64,000 nucleotides of DNA from Methylotenera sp. (GTDB taxonomy: Bacteria > Pseudomonadota > Gammaproteobacteria > Burkholderiales > Methylophilaceae): contig JABFRQ010000002.1 of assembly GCA_013141075.1 (NCBI GenBank), forward strand, positions 1 to 64,000, read 5' to 3'. A program made the translations under genes and the position numbers. Of this stretch, positions 1 to 8,800 are shown in pieces. The notes beneath the pieces are model-generated. The model did not search any database and was not told where the DNA came from. It saw only the letters and a list, made by a program, of their open reading frames with translations. Positions within the stretch are counted from its first letter, which is position 1; each line of letters starts with the position of its first letter.

Positions 1-516
1 TGTTTTTACATGCAAGATAAAACGGTGAAGTGTTTGAAGTTACACCGTGGCAGGCGTTACCAGCTTTGGCTTATTTGTAGCGCTTGGATGGTGTATGAAG
101 GCTTATTGCATGTAACTGAGCTTTCGGGCAATATTACCATTTTGATAAAGCGCGGCACGAATGGCGGGTGAACGCACAGGTGTTCGCTACCAATTAGGTG
201 ATAGACTCACCATTAAGCGGCAAGGGATTTGTGAAACCACGAAAATTATTTCCATTACTTTAGTGAATAAAAACAACTCATTAGAAAGTAATGTTGTGTA
301 ACTTCAAACAAAATATACGCAGATAATAAACCGCGCGGTGGCGAGCAAATACCTGTAAAATCCGCGACTAGGTTTGAAGGGAAGTTTGGCGCTAAACCCG
401 CCAAAAATGTTGATGGTAAATTAACATTGGGTAGCAAACCAAAAGCTAAAAAAGACACGGGCGGAAAAAACCCGCCAAAACCAACTAAGTCTAAAAAAGT
501 GACTAAGAAGCGTTAA
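1..516 (+). pseudogene. rnr: ribonuclease R, 3' part only, with frameshifts
   Basis: This is the C-terminal part of the 3'-5' exoribonuclease RNase R; the gene begins outside the window. In different frames one can read the S1-domain text GVTSFGLFVAL, then VYEGLLHVTELSG, then MAGERTGVRYQLGDRLTI, which is the usual order in RNase R. A lysine-rich tail follows (KPKAKKDTGGKNPPK-like) and a stop at 514-516. The frame changes near 95 (one extra base), near 133 (one base lost) and near 160 (one base lost), with further slips before 330. The order and length of the blocks are intact, so this looks more like base-calling errors than an old decayed gene, but a real pseudogene cannot be excluded. rlmB starts 32 bp downstream, the usual rnr-rlmB arrangement. 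Confidence 0.75.
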
Positions 517-548
517 ACATTTAAGAGTTAAACATTAAGGTAAAAGAA

Positions 549-1290
549 ATGAGCGATGCCCGTATTTTATTTGGCTTTCATGCCGTATTAAGCCGTTTAC
601 GCCAACATGCAGCTAGCGTGCAAGAAATTTTAATTGACCGCGACCGTATGGACGCACGCATGAAAGATTTGCTGAAAATGGCTGAATCAGCTGGCGTGCG
701 CACCATGGAAGTGGAACGCAGCCGACTGGACGGCATGGCGGGCATGAATGGTCGCCACCAAGGTGTGATTGCGCGCGTGGTTGATACGCCAATTCCTTAT
801 AAAGATATTCACGATATTTTAGAATCTGGTTTAACCGAGCCGCCATTCTTTTTAATTTTAGATGGCGTAGAAGACCCACATAATCTAGGCGCTTGCTTGC
901 GTGTGGCCGATGCAATGGGCGTACATGCGGTCATCGCCCAAAAGACCGCGCCGTAGGCTTAAACGCCACCGTGCGTAAAGTGGCTTGTGGCGCGGCTGAA
1001 ACCGTGCCGTTTATTGCGGTTACAAACTTGGCTAGAACGATTCGCGAGCTAAAGAAGCAGGTGTTTTTGTGGTTGGCACCACGATGGATGCACCAAGCAC
1101 GCTTTTGAATACTAAGCTTGATGGTCCAATTGCGATTGTATTGGGCGCAGAGGGCGATGGCATACGCCGTTTAACCGCTGAAACTTGCGATGCTTTAGTC
1201 ACAATTCCTATGTTTGGCTCTGTTGAAAGCTTAAATGTAAGCGTGGCGAGCGGCATCTGTTTGTATGAAGCGCGACGTCAACGTAGCTAA
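549..1290 (+). pseudogene. rlmB: 23S rRNA (guanosine-2'-O-)-methyltransferase RlmB, frameshifted
   Basis: This SpoU/TrmH-family methyltransferase 2'-O-methylates G2251 of 23S rRNA. The N-terminal substrate-binding domain starts MSDARILFGFHAVLSRL. The SPOUT core follows with [25 protein letters not shown], then the C-terminal knot motifs [13 protein letters not shown] and [22 protein letters not shown]. Two single bases are missing: one near 931 (a g lost so that IAPKDRAVG is broken) and one near 1052 (an a lost in LKEAGVF). Restoring both gives exactly 248 codons, the normal length for RlmB. It follows rnr closely and probably shares its transcript. All catalytic motifs survive, so sequencing error is the simplest explanation. 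Confidence 0.85.
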
Positions 1291-1332
1291 TAGCTGCGAT
1301 TTAAGTGTTACATTCTTTCATTGTATAAATAA

Positions 1333-1370
1333 TGCTCTGCGAGCCTTATAGATATTGGCTCGCAGGGCAG
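1333..1370. repeat. 38-bp imperfect palindrome, copy 1 of a dispersed repeat
   Basis: The sequence folds into a hairpin: the left arm TGCTCTGCGAGCC pairs with the right arm GGCTCGCAGGGCA around a short AT-rich loop. It sits between the convergent ends of rlmB and mqo and could work as a two-way terminator, although it has no clear T tract. A second copy of the same 38-bp length, 31 of 38 positions identical, lies at 53039-53076. Confidence 0.6.
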
Positions 1371-1437
1371 TTGCATAACAATGAATGCGCGCTTACGTGA
1401 GGGCTTGCCTTCATACAGCTAAACTACCGAATAGCAA

Positions 1438-2914
1438 TTAAAGTAAATTTAGCGTTTTTAATGTCCGCTGGCGAGTTTGTTTTAATAGTGCGGCATTATC
1501 AATCAGTGATTCGCCGTGGCTAGGTATTAGCGCATTCATTTTTTGCTGCCAAGCCCACTTTTTATTTGCTCGCTAAAGCACCGTTCTATTACATCTATCA
1601 TCGTTTTCACTTACAGACGCGCCAGGCGGAAGCGCCAAGTAATGCCGCAATTGTGCCGTCTTGCGAGGCTACAATTTCAGTGCCAAACTCAAGCTTACCT
1701 TTTTTTTCATCGCAATTTTTTAATGATTTGAACGCGTTTTCCTGCGTTTTCTAAACGCCAATCTGCTTCAACAGCTTGCGGGTAAAATTGGCGTAATGTG
1801 GTGACTCTTTTGGTGTGTTTTTGCAGTGCTTCGCCTATTAAGTAGCGCGTTAAATCTGTGTTGTGGCGGCCTACGCTTAACATAGATTTCATATTGCTTG
1901 GTTTGAGCGATTTAAACAAATCTAAATACGAGCCTTCATTTAAAAACTTGGTAGTAAAGCCCGCGTAAGGGCCGAATAGCAGGGCAGGTTTGCCGTTGAT
2001 AATGCGAGTATCTAAATGTGGTACAGACATAGGCGGCGCGCCGATTGCGGCCTTGCCGTACACTTTGCTACTATGTTGTTTTATTACCTCAGGATTGTTG
2101 CACACCAGCCATTGTCCACTTACAGGAAAGCCGCCGTAGCCTGCTCTCTGGCACGCCAGATTTTTGTAGTAGTTTTAATGCGCCGCCACCAGCGCCTAAA
2201 AACACAAATTTTGCAATAATTGTTCTAGTTTTTGGTGTTTAAATCCATCAGGCGCACATGCCAGCCATCGGCATGTTTTTTAAGCTTTTGACTTCAGTAT
2301 TTAGATTTAGATTAAATGTATTTTTGGTTTCTAAATGGCTCACCAAATGACGAGTTAATGCGCCAAAATCAACATCAGACCCATATTTAACGCGGGTTGC
2401 AGCGACTTTTTGAGTTTTTGTCACGTTGCTGCATAATGAGCGGCATCCAAGATTCTAGCGTTGCAATATCATCGCTAAATTCCATGTCGGCAAATAAATG
2501 GTGTGCTTTAAGCAAATCATAACGTTTGCGTAGAAAATCTACATCTTCATTGCCCCATACAAAACTTAAATGCGGAGTAGGGTTGATGAAATTTTTTGGC
2601 ATAGGCAATGTTTTTTGCTCAACCAAATAAGACCAAAACTGTAAAGAAGCTTCAAAAGACGCGTTAATCGCCAAAGCACGCCCAATATCCACCACGCCAT
2701 CATCGCTCATAGGTGTGTAATTGAGCTCGCAATAGCCTGCATGGCCAGTGCCCGCGTTGTTCCAAGCATCGGTGCTTTCAGCCGCCACAGTGGGCAAGCG
2801 CTCAACCATCATCATGCTTAATGAATTATCTAACTCATTTAACAATGCGGCTAGCGTGGCGCTCATGACGCCGCTACCGACTAAAAGTACATCTATTTTT
2901 TTTGAAGTTGTCAT
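1438..2914 (-). pseudogene. mqo: malate:quinone oxidoreductase, multiply frameshifted
   Basis: Mqo is a membrane-associated FAD enzyme that oxidises malate to oxaloacetate and passes electrons to quinone. The start MTTSKKIDVLLVGSGVMSATLA carries the FAD-binding glycine motif. Typical Mqo blocks follow in order: ERLPTVAAESTDAWNNAGTGHAGYCELNYTP split across the N-terminal part, [66 protein letters not shown] and a C-terminus ending LKTLNLL. The full order is present across 1477 bp, about 490 codons. At least six small indels break it, near 2420, 2290, 2235, 2135, 1710 and 1540-1630, many in A or T runs and in both directions. Such density in one gene beside other frameshifted genes suggests poor local sequence quality, but true decay is possible. 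Confidence 0.85.
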
Positions 2915-2954
2915 AAAATTTATATGAGTATTGGTTATCTTGTAGAGTTAGCCA

Positions 2955-2981
2955 ACAAAAAAGCCTGTTTGCTACAGGCTT
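2955..2981 (-). terminator. intrinsic-terminator-like hairpin just upstream of mqo
   Basis: Read on the minus strand, AAGCCTGT and ACAGGCTT form an 8-bp stem around a 5-nt loop, followed at once by a run of T. It ends about 40 bp before the mqo start and no minus-strand gene lies above it within 500 bp. It may therefore be a leader attenuator of mqo, or a remnant of a lost neighbour. Confidence 0.55.
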
Positions 2982-3392
2982 TAGTGTAAAAGTATAGGGT
3001 TAACTAGTGGTTATTGCGGGCAATTTTTAACTTAAAAAATGGCCGCTGAAAACGGTGTGATTTTACAACAAATAACATGATGTTTGGAGAATAATCATAG
3101 TCACGTTAAGCTGAAAAGCCACTTTGTTAATTGGCGCTAAAATAGTATGTAATGGTATTCAACGCGTGACATATATTGTTGATTTTGTGACACAGCTGGC
3201 AACTAATCAACTCGTATTTTTAATAGATTAGGCTACCAATACTCCATTTGGTTATGCATTTACATTGCATGTGCTTTATTGTCATAAATGGCGCAAAAGC
3301 TAGTCTAGTATTGGTTTTCAGCAATTCCGTAACGTGATAGAATTGCATTTTTATAGATGTGGTATTTAAATGGTCTTACGTAATTTCATGGT

Positions 3393-3407
3393 TGGCACAG
3401 TTGTTGC
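3393..3407 (+). promoter_or_regulatory. sigma-54 (-24/-12) promoter of the VpsR-like regulator gene
   Basis: TGGCAC at 3393-3398, a 5-bp spacer and TTGC at 3404-3407 match the RpoN consensus exactly, including the GG and GC doublets at the right distance. Transcription should start near 3419, about 88 nt before the regulator start codon. As the downstream gene is itself a sigma-54 activator, this suggests autoregulation. Confidence 0.75.
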
Positions 3408-3506
3408 TTACTTAACTATTGTAAATGATTGTTAAAGTTTGTACTTAAAAGCAAATTTTAAATTTGAATGCAATAATTAAAGTAGTCAGAGCTGAGGGTG
3501 ATGAGC

Positions 3507-4838
3507 ATGAACAGTGAAAGTCGTAATTTACTTTATTTTACCTCTAATGGTATTGCGCCTGTATTGGCGGATCAAATACTCGATGCGGGTTGGAATTTAA
3601 AATTAGCGCACGATGTAGATAGTGCGCGAAATATCATCAATAAAGATTCGCCTCGCGTTGCCATTGCACATTTTAACGATTGTGCGATTGACCAGCCTGC
3701 TGAAAGCCTTTTCCATAATATGGATCGTGTTGAGTGGGTGGCCTTGCTACCTAGTGTTTGCATGAGCATGAACCATGTTAAGCAGGTGGTTAGCGAATCT
3801 TTTTATGATTTTCATACGCTACCTACTGAACCAGAAAGGCTAATTGCGACGCTTGGTCATGCTTATGGCATGGCGACGATGAAACGCGATGTGTTTAGCT
3901 TGAGTAGTCAGCTTTTGCCTGGCGAGAATGAAATGGTGGGCACTAGCCCGCAAATGTTAGAGCTGTTTAGAAATATTCGTAAATCTGCTGGTGTAGATGC
4001 GCCAGTGCTAATTGTAGGTGAGAGCGGCACTGGTAAAGAATTAGCAGCACTTGCACTGCACGAGCGCTCTGCCAGAAAAAACATGCCTTTTGTAGCGGTG
4101 AATTGTGGCTCACTACCAAGCGGTTTAATTCAATCTGAATTATTTGGCCATGAAAAAGGCGCTTTTACTGGCGCTCACCAGCGTAAAATTGGGCGCATTG
4201 AAGCCGCAGCAGGCGGCACTATTTTCTTAGATGAAATTGGTGATTTACCATTAGAGTTGCAAGTGAACTTATTGCGCTTTTTGCAAGAAAAAACCATAGA
4301 GCGCGTGGGCGGCACAGAAAAAATTCATGTCGATGTGCGAGTACTAGCTGCAACTCATGTGAATTTAGAATTAGCTGTGGCTGAAGGGCGCTTTCGCGAA
4401 GACTTATATTACCGCTTAAATGTGCTCAAAATTAAAGCACCAGCATTGCGCGAGCGGCAAGGTGATATTGATGTATTGGCCAAATACTTTTTTGATAAAT
4501 TTATTCATGAAAAGCGTCGTAACGTAAAGGTTTTTCACCAGCTGCGCTGCAAGTAATGAATCGCTACGCGTGGCGGGCAATATACGTGAGCTAATGAGCC
4601 GCATTCGTCGCGCCATGGTGATGTGTGAACGTAGCCTAATTACGCCAGAATGCTTAGACCTTGACCGCCGTGAAGGGCAGCGCATTATTGCTACGCTTGA
4701 AGAAGCTAGAACTACCGCAGAAATGGAAGCGATACGTAATTCAATGCAAAAAACAGCGGTAATTTAACCATAGCCGCGCGTGAGCTTGGCGTTTCTCGGG
4801 CTACTTTGTATCGTTTGATAGAAAACGAACTCGCTTGA
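3507..4838 (+). pseudogene. VpsR-like sigma-54-dependent transcriptional activator, frameshifted
   Basis: The protein has an N-terminal receiver-like domain (residues 1-120) that lacks the usual phosphorylation-site pattern, as in VpsR. A sigma-54 AAA+ domain follows, with Walker A GESGTGKE, GAFTGA (sigma-54 contact loop), IFLDEIGDLPLELQ, and a Fis-type helix-turn-helix at the end (LTIAARELGVSRATLYRLIENELA). I chose ATG 3507 because CTGAGGG lies 8 bp upstream of it, too close for the ATG at 3501. Three single bases are missing, near 4531, 4574 and 4750. Restoring them gives 445 codons, the length expected for VpsR. VpsR activates exopolysaccharide genes and senses cyclic-di-GMP in Vibrio. Here the neighbouring sigma-54 promoters point to the peroxidase locus and the gene itself as targets, which is inference. 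Confidence 0.8.
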
Positions 4839-4997
4839 ATTAGCTTAACAACTAAAATTATTTGATTGCTTGTATTGCACCGCACACCTAGGGCGGTGCA
4901 TCTTTTTTGGGAATTACATACCTAAACTCCCTAAGTTGAAATTGATAGCCAATCCTTTACTTCGCGCAATGATATCGCTTATTAACGTCCGTAATTG

Positions 4998-5082
4998 CAT
5001 TGCGAGCGTAGCGCGGCAATCTGCGAACCTCGTCGCGGCAATCCTGCGAACCTCGTTAGATTGTCGCGCTACGCTCGCAATG
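4998..5082. repeat. REP-like palindrome with internal direct repeat
   Basis: Two 25-bp arms at 4998-5022 and 5058-5082 are inverted copies of each other with one mismatch (core GCGAGCGTAGCGCGGCAA). Between and overlapping them is a direct repeat of about 22 bp (GCGGCAATC then TGCGAACCTCGT) at 5013-5034 and 5035-5057. The GC-rich content contrasts with the AT-rich surroundings. It resembles bacterial intergenic REP/BIME elements and could also fold as a transcript terminator for the regulator gene. Confidence 0.65.
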
Positions 5083-5239
5083 ACCATAACATTTTTATTG
5101 CGCCGTAATGACAGCGCTAATCCCCGCTGTTATTTCTAATACCACTTAATTCGCTACCATCAATAGTATTTCCCATTTAATTTGTCTCATAAATGAAACA
5201 GTTTTCGCAGACAATTTTTCTTATTAAAATCAATTAGTT

Positions 5240-5261
5240 ACAATAATTTACAATTTATTGT
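5240..5261. promoter_or_regulatory. candidate upstream activator dyad
   Basis: ACAATAA and TTATTGT are separated by 8 bp. The site centres about 90-95 bp upstream of the -24 element, where sigma-54 activators often bind. The region is AT-rich, so chance is a real alternative. Confidence 0.25.
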
Positions 5262-5330
5262 GTATTGAAAATAATACAAAACCAACGAGTATATTTTAAA
5301 TTATTTAACAATATTTTCAATAAAAACAAC

Positions 5331-5369
5331 AGGTTATGTACTTGGCACATCTATTGCTTTACATAACCT
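5331..5369. repeat. perfect 10-bp inverted repeat bracketing the sigma-54 promoter
   Basis: AGGTTATGTA (5331-5340) and TACATAACCT (5360-5369) are exact inverted copies. The 19 bp between them contains the whole -24/-12 promoter. The right arm covers the space between -12 and the likely start site. It could be an operator for a repressor or an accessory protein. Confidence 0.65.
5343..5357 (+). promoter_or_regulatory. sigma-54 (-24/-12) promoter of the peroxidase locus
   Basis: TGGCAC at 5343-5348, a 5-bp spacer and TTGC at 5354-5357 fit the RpoN consensus exactly. A start near 5369 leaves a leader of about 45 nt with a Shine-Dalgarno sequence (AGGAG, 5402-5406) before the ATG at 5414. Confidence 0.8.
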
Positions 5370-5413
5370 CAAAGAAGCTACGTTTAGTTTCTAAAAACAA
5401 CAGGAGCGTTGCG

Positions 5414-5710
5414 ATGAATCAGCTAACTACATTTCCATCCGTTCAAAACGGCATATATCAACCCGCAGCTGTGGAGTATGTGTTTGGCGTAGCAGGTTCA
5501 TCAGCGATAACAGATTTAACAGCAGCTTCTAAAAATCAAGATTGGCCAAGCGATGATGCTGAATCAGCAAACGCCGATTGGTTGAATATTTTAAATAACG
5601 AACATACAAAAACAAATTTTAATGAGGCCGAAAAACGTGCCGTCATTATTTGGGATGAGAGCAGTAATGGCAAGCAACGTGATGAAAATCAATCAGTTGT
5701 AAGCCACTAA
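5414..5710 (+). CDS. small protein of unknown function, first gene of the peroxidase locus
   Basis: The gene encodes 98 residues starting MNQLTTFPSVQNGIY. The start at 5414 is preferred over the longer frame from 5336: AGGAG lies 8 bp upstream, and the predicted transcript begins after 5336. The protein has no signal peptide, membrane segment or recognised motif. It is acidic and polar, with tryptophans in DWPSDDAE, ADWLNILNN and VIIWDESSNG. It sits 109 bp before the RTX peroxidase and follows the sigma-54 promoter directly, so it is probably co-expressed with it. A cytoplasmic helper, regulator or small secreted peptide are all possible; I do not recognise the family. Confidence 0.65.
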   Translation: MNQLTTFPSVQNGIYQPAAVEYVFGVAGSSAITDLTAASKNQDWPSDDAESANADWLNILNNEHTKTNFNEAEKRAVIIWDESSNGKQRDENQSVVSH

Positions 5711-5819
5711 TTTTAAAAGAACCTAGAAAAGCAATTTGCAATATTAAGTAAGAAATAACATTTAACTGAAACTAAATATTTAAATTAAACAACTTTAAAT
5801 TACAACCAGGGGAATTATC

Positions 5820-8800
5820 ATGGCTACCAATTTCACACTAAAACCATTTCGTTTTAACATCGTTGACCTGAACTTCATTCAGACTCAAATTAACTTTAAA
5901 CCTTTGTTTGACGTTGATGGCAACGCTATCGTCAATTGGGATGGTACGGGTAATGTGTATGATGCGCATGGCGCTCAGTATGACACCACGACTCAGGCTA
6001 AGATTGACGCCCTTGGCACTTCATATAACTCACTTACTGATTTGCGCGGCTTGCGTGATGTTACTGGTCAAAACAATAATTTATTGTTGGTAAATAAATT
6101 CCAAGGGGCAGTTGACCAACCATTTTTACAATCGGTAGCACCTAATTTTGCGAATTACGTGAACACGTTGGACATAGGTGTTGCAGCTGTTGCAGATGAT
6201 TCGACTGACGCAGGTGCATTTTATGCGAATAAGCAATTTACTATTTCAACAACGGCTGAACCTGGAAAGCTTAGCGCTCAGGAAATACTTGATGCCCAAA
6301 ATACAGCAGGCGGCCCTGACTACACTAAGGTTCAAGGCCCTAATAATCTTGATGGTACACAAACAGCAAATAGCGCTAACGGCGGAAATATTGTTGATTA
6401 CACACCACGCATGATTAGCCAACTGATTACTACAGGCGGCTCTAAACCTTTGTTAGATGCAAACGATCAAGTGGTGCATTGGAATGCGGCGCTTTATGCA
6501 GCTGGTACGGATACGGCCTATAATGCGCTTATAGATTCAGTATCTACTGGTGGGGCTGGCTTGATTGAAGGTGCTACCGTTATTCAACACTTAGGCATTC
6601 TTGCTGGCGGTCAACATGACCCACAAGACCCAACGAATGGCGAAGTGTTCTATGGTGCGATTAACCCAGGCGTTGCACCAGGTAACAGCTTTTTGGCTTA
6701 TTTCGGCCAGTTCTTTGACCATGGTTTAGATTTTATTGGTAAAGGTGGCGGTTTAGAGCCTTCAAAAATTACAATTCCATTAGCGCTTGATGACCCTTTA
6801 TACCGTGCGCCTAATCCATTAACAGGCGACCCTGGTAACACAAAAATTACCGTTTCACGTGCTGATATTAGTGGCTTTGATGCAAATGGTAATGCGCAAT
6901 GGGTGAACCACACTTCACCATACATTGACCAAAGCCAAACTTACGGCTCACATGCGCAAATGACTGCATTATTGCGTGAATGGGTTTCTACTGATAATAA
7001 TGTTACTTTCCATGCTGGTGCGCATCTATTTGATGGCGAAACTTCTGCTCAATGGACAAATTCATGGGGTGAAACTACTACGGCCACATTGCCAACATTG
7101 AATGAGTTACGTGCGCATTTAGTGGCTACAGGCCGTGACGATTTAAACTGGGATGATGTGTCTAACTTACGTAACCGTGATGCTGTTACGGGTGATGTTG
7201 TAGCTGGTAACTCAGGTCAGGCTTTATTGTTAGATATGAACCCAAACTTTACATTAGGTACTGGGCATATTAGCCTTGCTAATTTGCAGGCGCTTGATAG
7301 CCATGTTACCGCCGTACTTACTGGTGCGGCTGCTGGCGCAGGACTTGTTGTTGTTCAATATGACAATGGACCTGACGTTTCACTCGCGCAACTTGTAAAT
7401 TTTGCAAACTTTTCAGTATTGCCTGTGGGAGATGGCGTTGGTCAAATTACACTAGAGCAATATAAGATTGCCAATGAAATTCTGCTTGAGTCAGTAGGTG
7501 ACCACTACATTGCTGGTGATGGCCGTGTGAATGAAAACATTGCTTTAACAACTATTCACCATGTGTTTCATGAAGAGCATAACTTCCAAGTGCGTAACAT
7601 TCAAGAAGCGATTCTTGCGCAAGATGTGCGTGCGGTAGCTTTGGGTGATGCTGCAGGTTCTGTAGCGCATGATTGGCAAGTGGCTACAGCCTTTACTGAC
7701 CTTGATGGTAATTATTTAGTATCTGCTGGTGGTGCAATTTCTTGGGATGAGTCAAAGTTATTTGACGCAGCTAAATTAACCGTTGAAATGGAATACCAAC
7801 ACGCGGCGGTTGACCAATATGCACGTACCATTACACCAGATATTGCTGAGTTTGTAGGCTATAACAGCGGTGAGAATGCAACGGTTTCATTGGAATACGC
7901 ACAAGGCGCTTTCCGCTTTGGTCACTCAACAATGCGTGAAACCATTGACTTTATGGACCCTAACGGCAGCATTACTGGCAGAGTAATGAGCGTAGCTTTA
8001 GAGCAAGCGTTCTTGAACCCAGCATTGTTTGCAGAAAAAGGTGCGGCTTCAATTGCAATGGGTATGACGCATCAACAAATGAACGAAGTTGATGAGTTGT
8101 TAACGCCAGCCATGAACACTGGCTTGCTTGGCCAACCTTTAGACTTAGCGGCAATTAACATTGCACGTGGTCGTGATATTGGTTTGCCAACTTTAAATGA
8201 CTTCCGTGAGGCTATCAATCTAACACGCTATGTAAGTTGGGCTGATTTTGGCAATAACATGGTTCACCCAGAATCTTTAGTGAACTTTATTGCAGCTTAC
8301 TCATTTGATGGTGATTTGGCTAAGGCACAGGCGATTATTGGGTTGGAAGATGGTTCTATTGCAGAGACAATTTCTAATCCAGATCCTCTAGGGACACCAA
8401 CGATTCCTAACCCAGCAGCAATGGGCTTCACTGTTAGCCAAGCGATTGACTTCTTAAGTGGCGGTGACCTAGGTTTCAACCATATTGATACTTGGTTAGG
8501 CGGTTTGGCAGAAGTGCACATTATGGGCGGTTTGTTGGGTGAAACCTTCAATGCGGTGTTTGTTGACCAAATTTCTCGCTTGATGGATGGTGACCGTTTC
8601 TACTACCTCTATCGTTTAAACAACTTGAATATGGGTGATGAAATTGCCAATGCGCAACTTAAAGACATCGTAGAGCGCAACACAGGTGTAGAGCATTTAA
8701 ACGGAAGTGTGTTTGCGTATGCGGATCAATATGTTGATTTATCAGCTTCAGTTGACCCATTAAAAACTACTGGTGACTTTAAAGGTGACCATAAATATGG

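Larger units (their letters stand above)
2915..3506. other. divergent intergenic region between mqo and the VpsR-like regulator
   Basis: These 592 bp hold no convincing gene. They contain the hairpin at 2955-2981, a sigma-54 promoter at 3393-3407, and a separated 9-bp inverted repeat (ACCAATACT at 3235-3243, AGTATTGGT at 3307-3315) that lies 80-160 bp upstream of that promoter, where activator sites are often found. The rest is AT-rich with no other structure I can support. Confidence 0.6.
4839..5413. other. intergenic region with palindromic repeat and the promoter region of the peroxidase locus
   Basis: This stretch contains no credible gene. An open frame at 4870-5139 runs through the palindrome and has no family likeness. 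It holds the palindromic repeat (4998-5082), a small AT-rich dyad (5240-5261), a 13-bp direct repeat (5321-5333 and 5392-5404), a 10-bp inverted repeat (5331-5340 and 5360-5369) and the sigma-54 promoter (5343-5357). Confidence 0.65.

Noticed and set aside
4870-5139. Open reading frame of 89 codons
   Set aside because: It runs through the palindromic repeat, has no ribosome-binding site and no recognisable protein features.
5331-5369. Invertible promoter (phase switch)
   Set aside because: The inverted repeat encloses only 19 bp, too short for known site-specific inversion, and no recombinase gene is nearby. An operator is more likely.
5336-5413. Longer N-terminus for the small gene before the peroxidase
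   Set aside because: The predicted transcript starts near 5369 and the best ribosome-binding site is before 5414.
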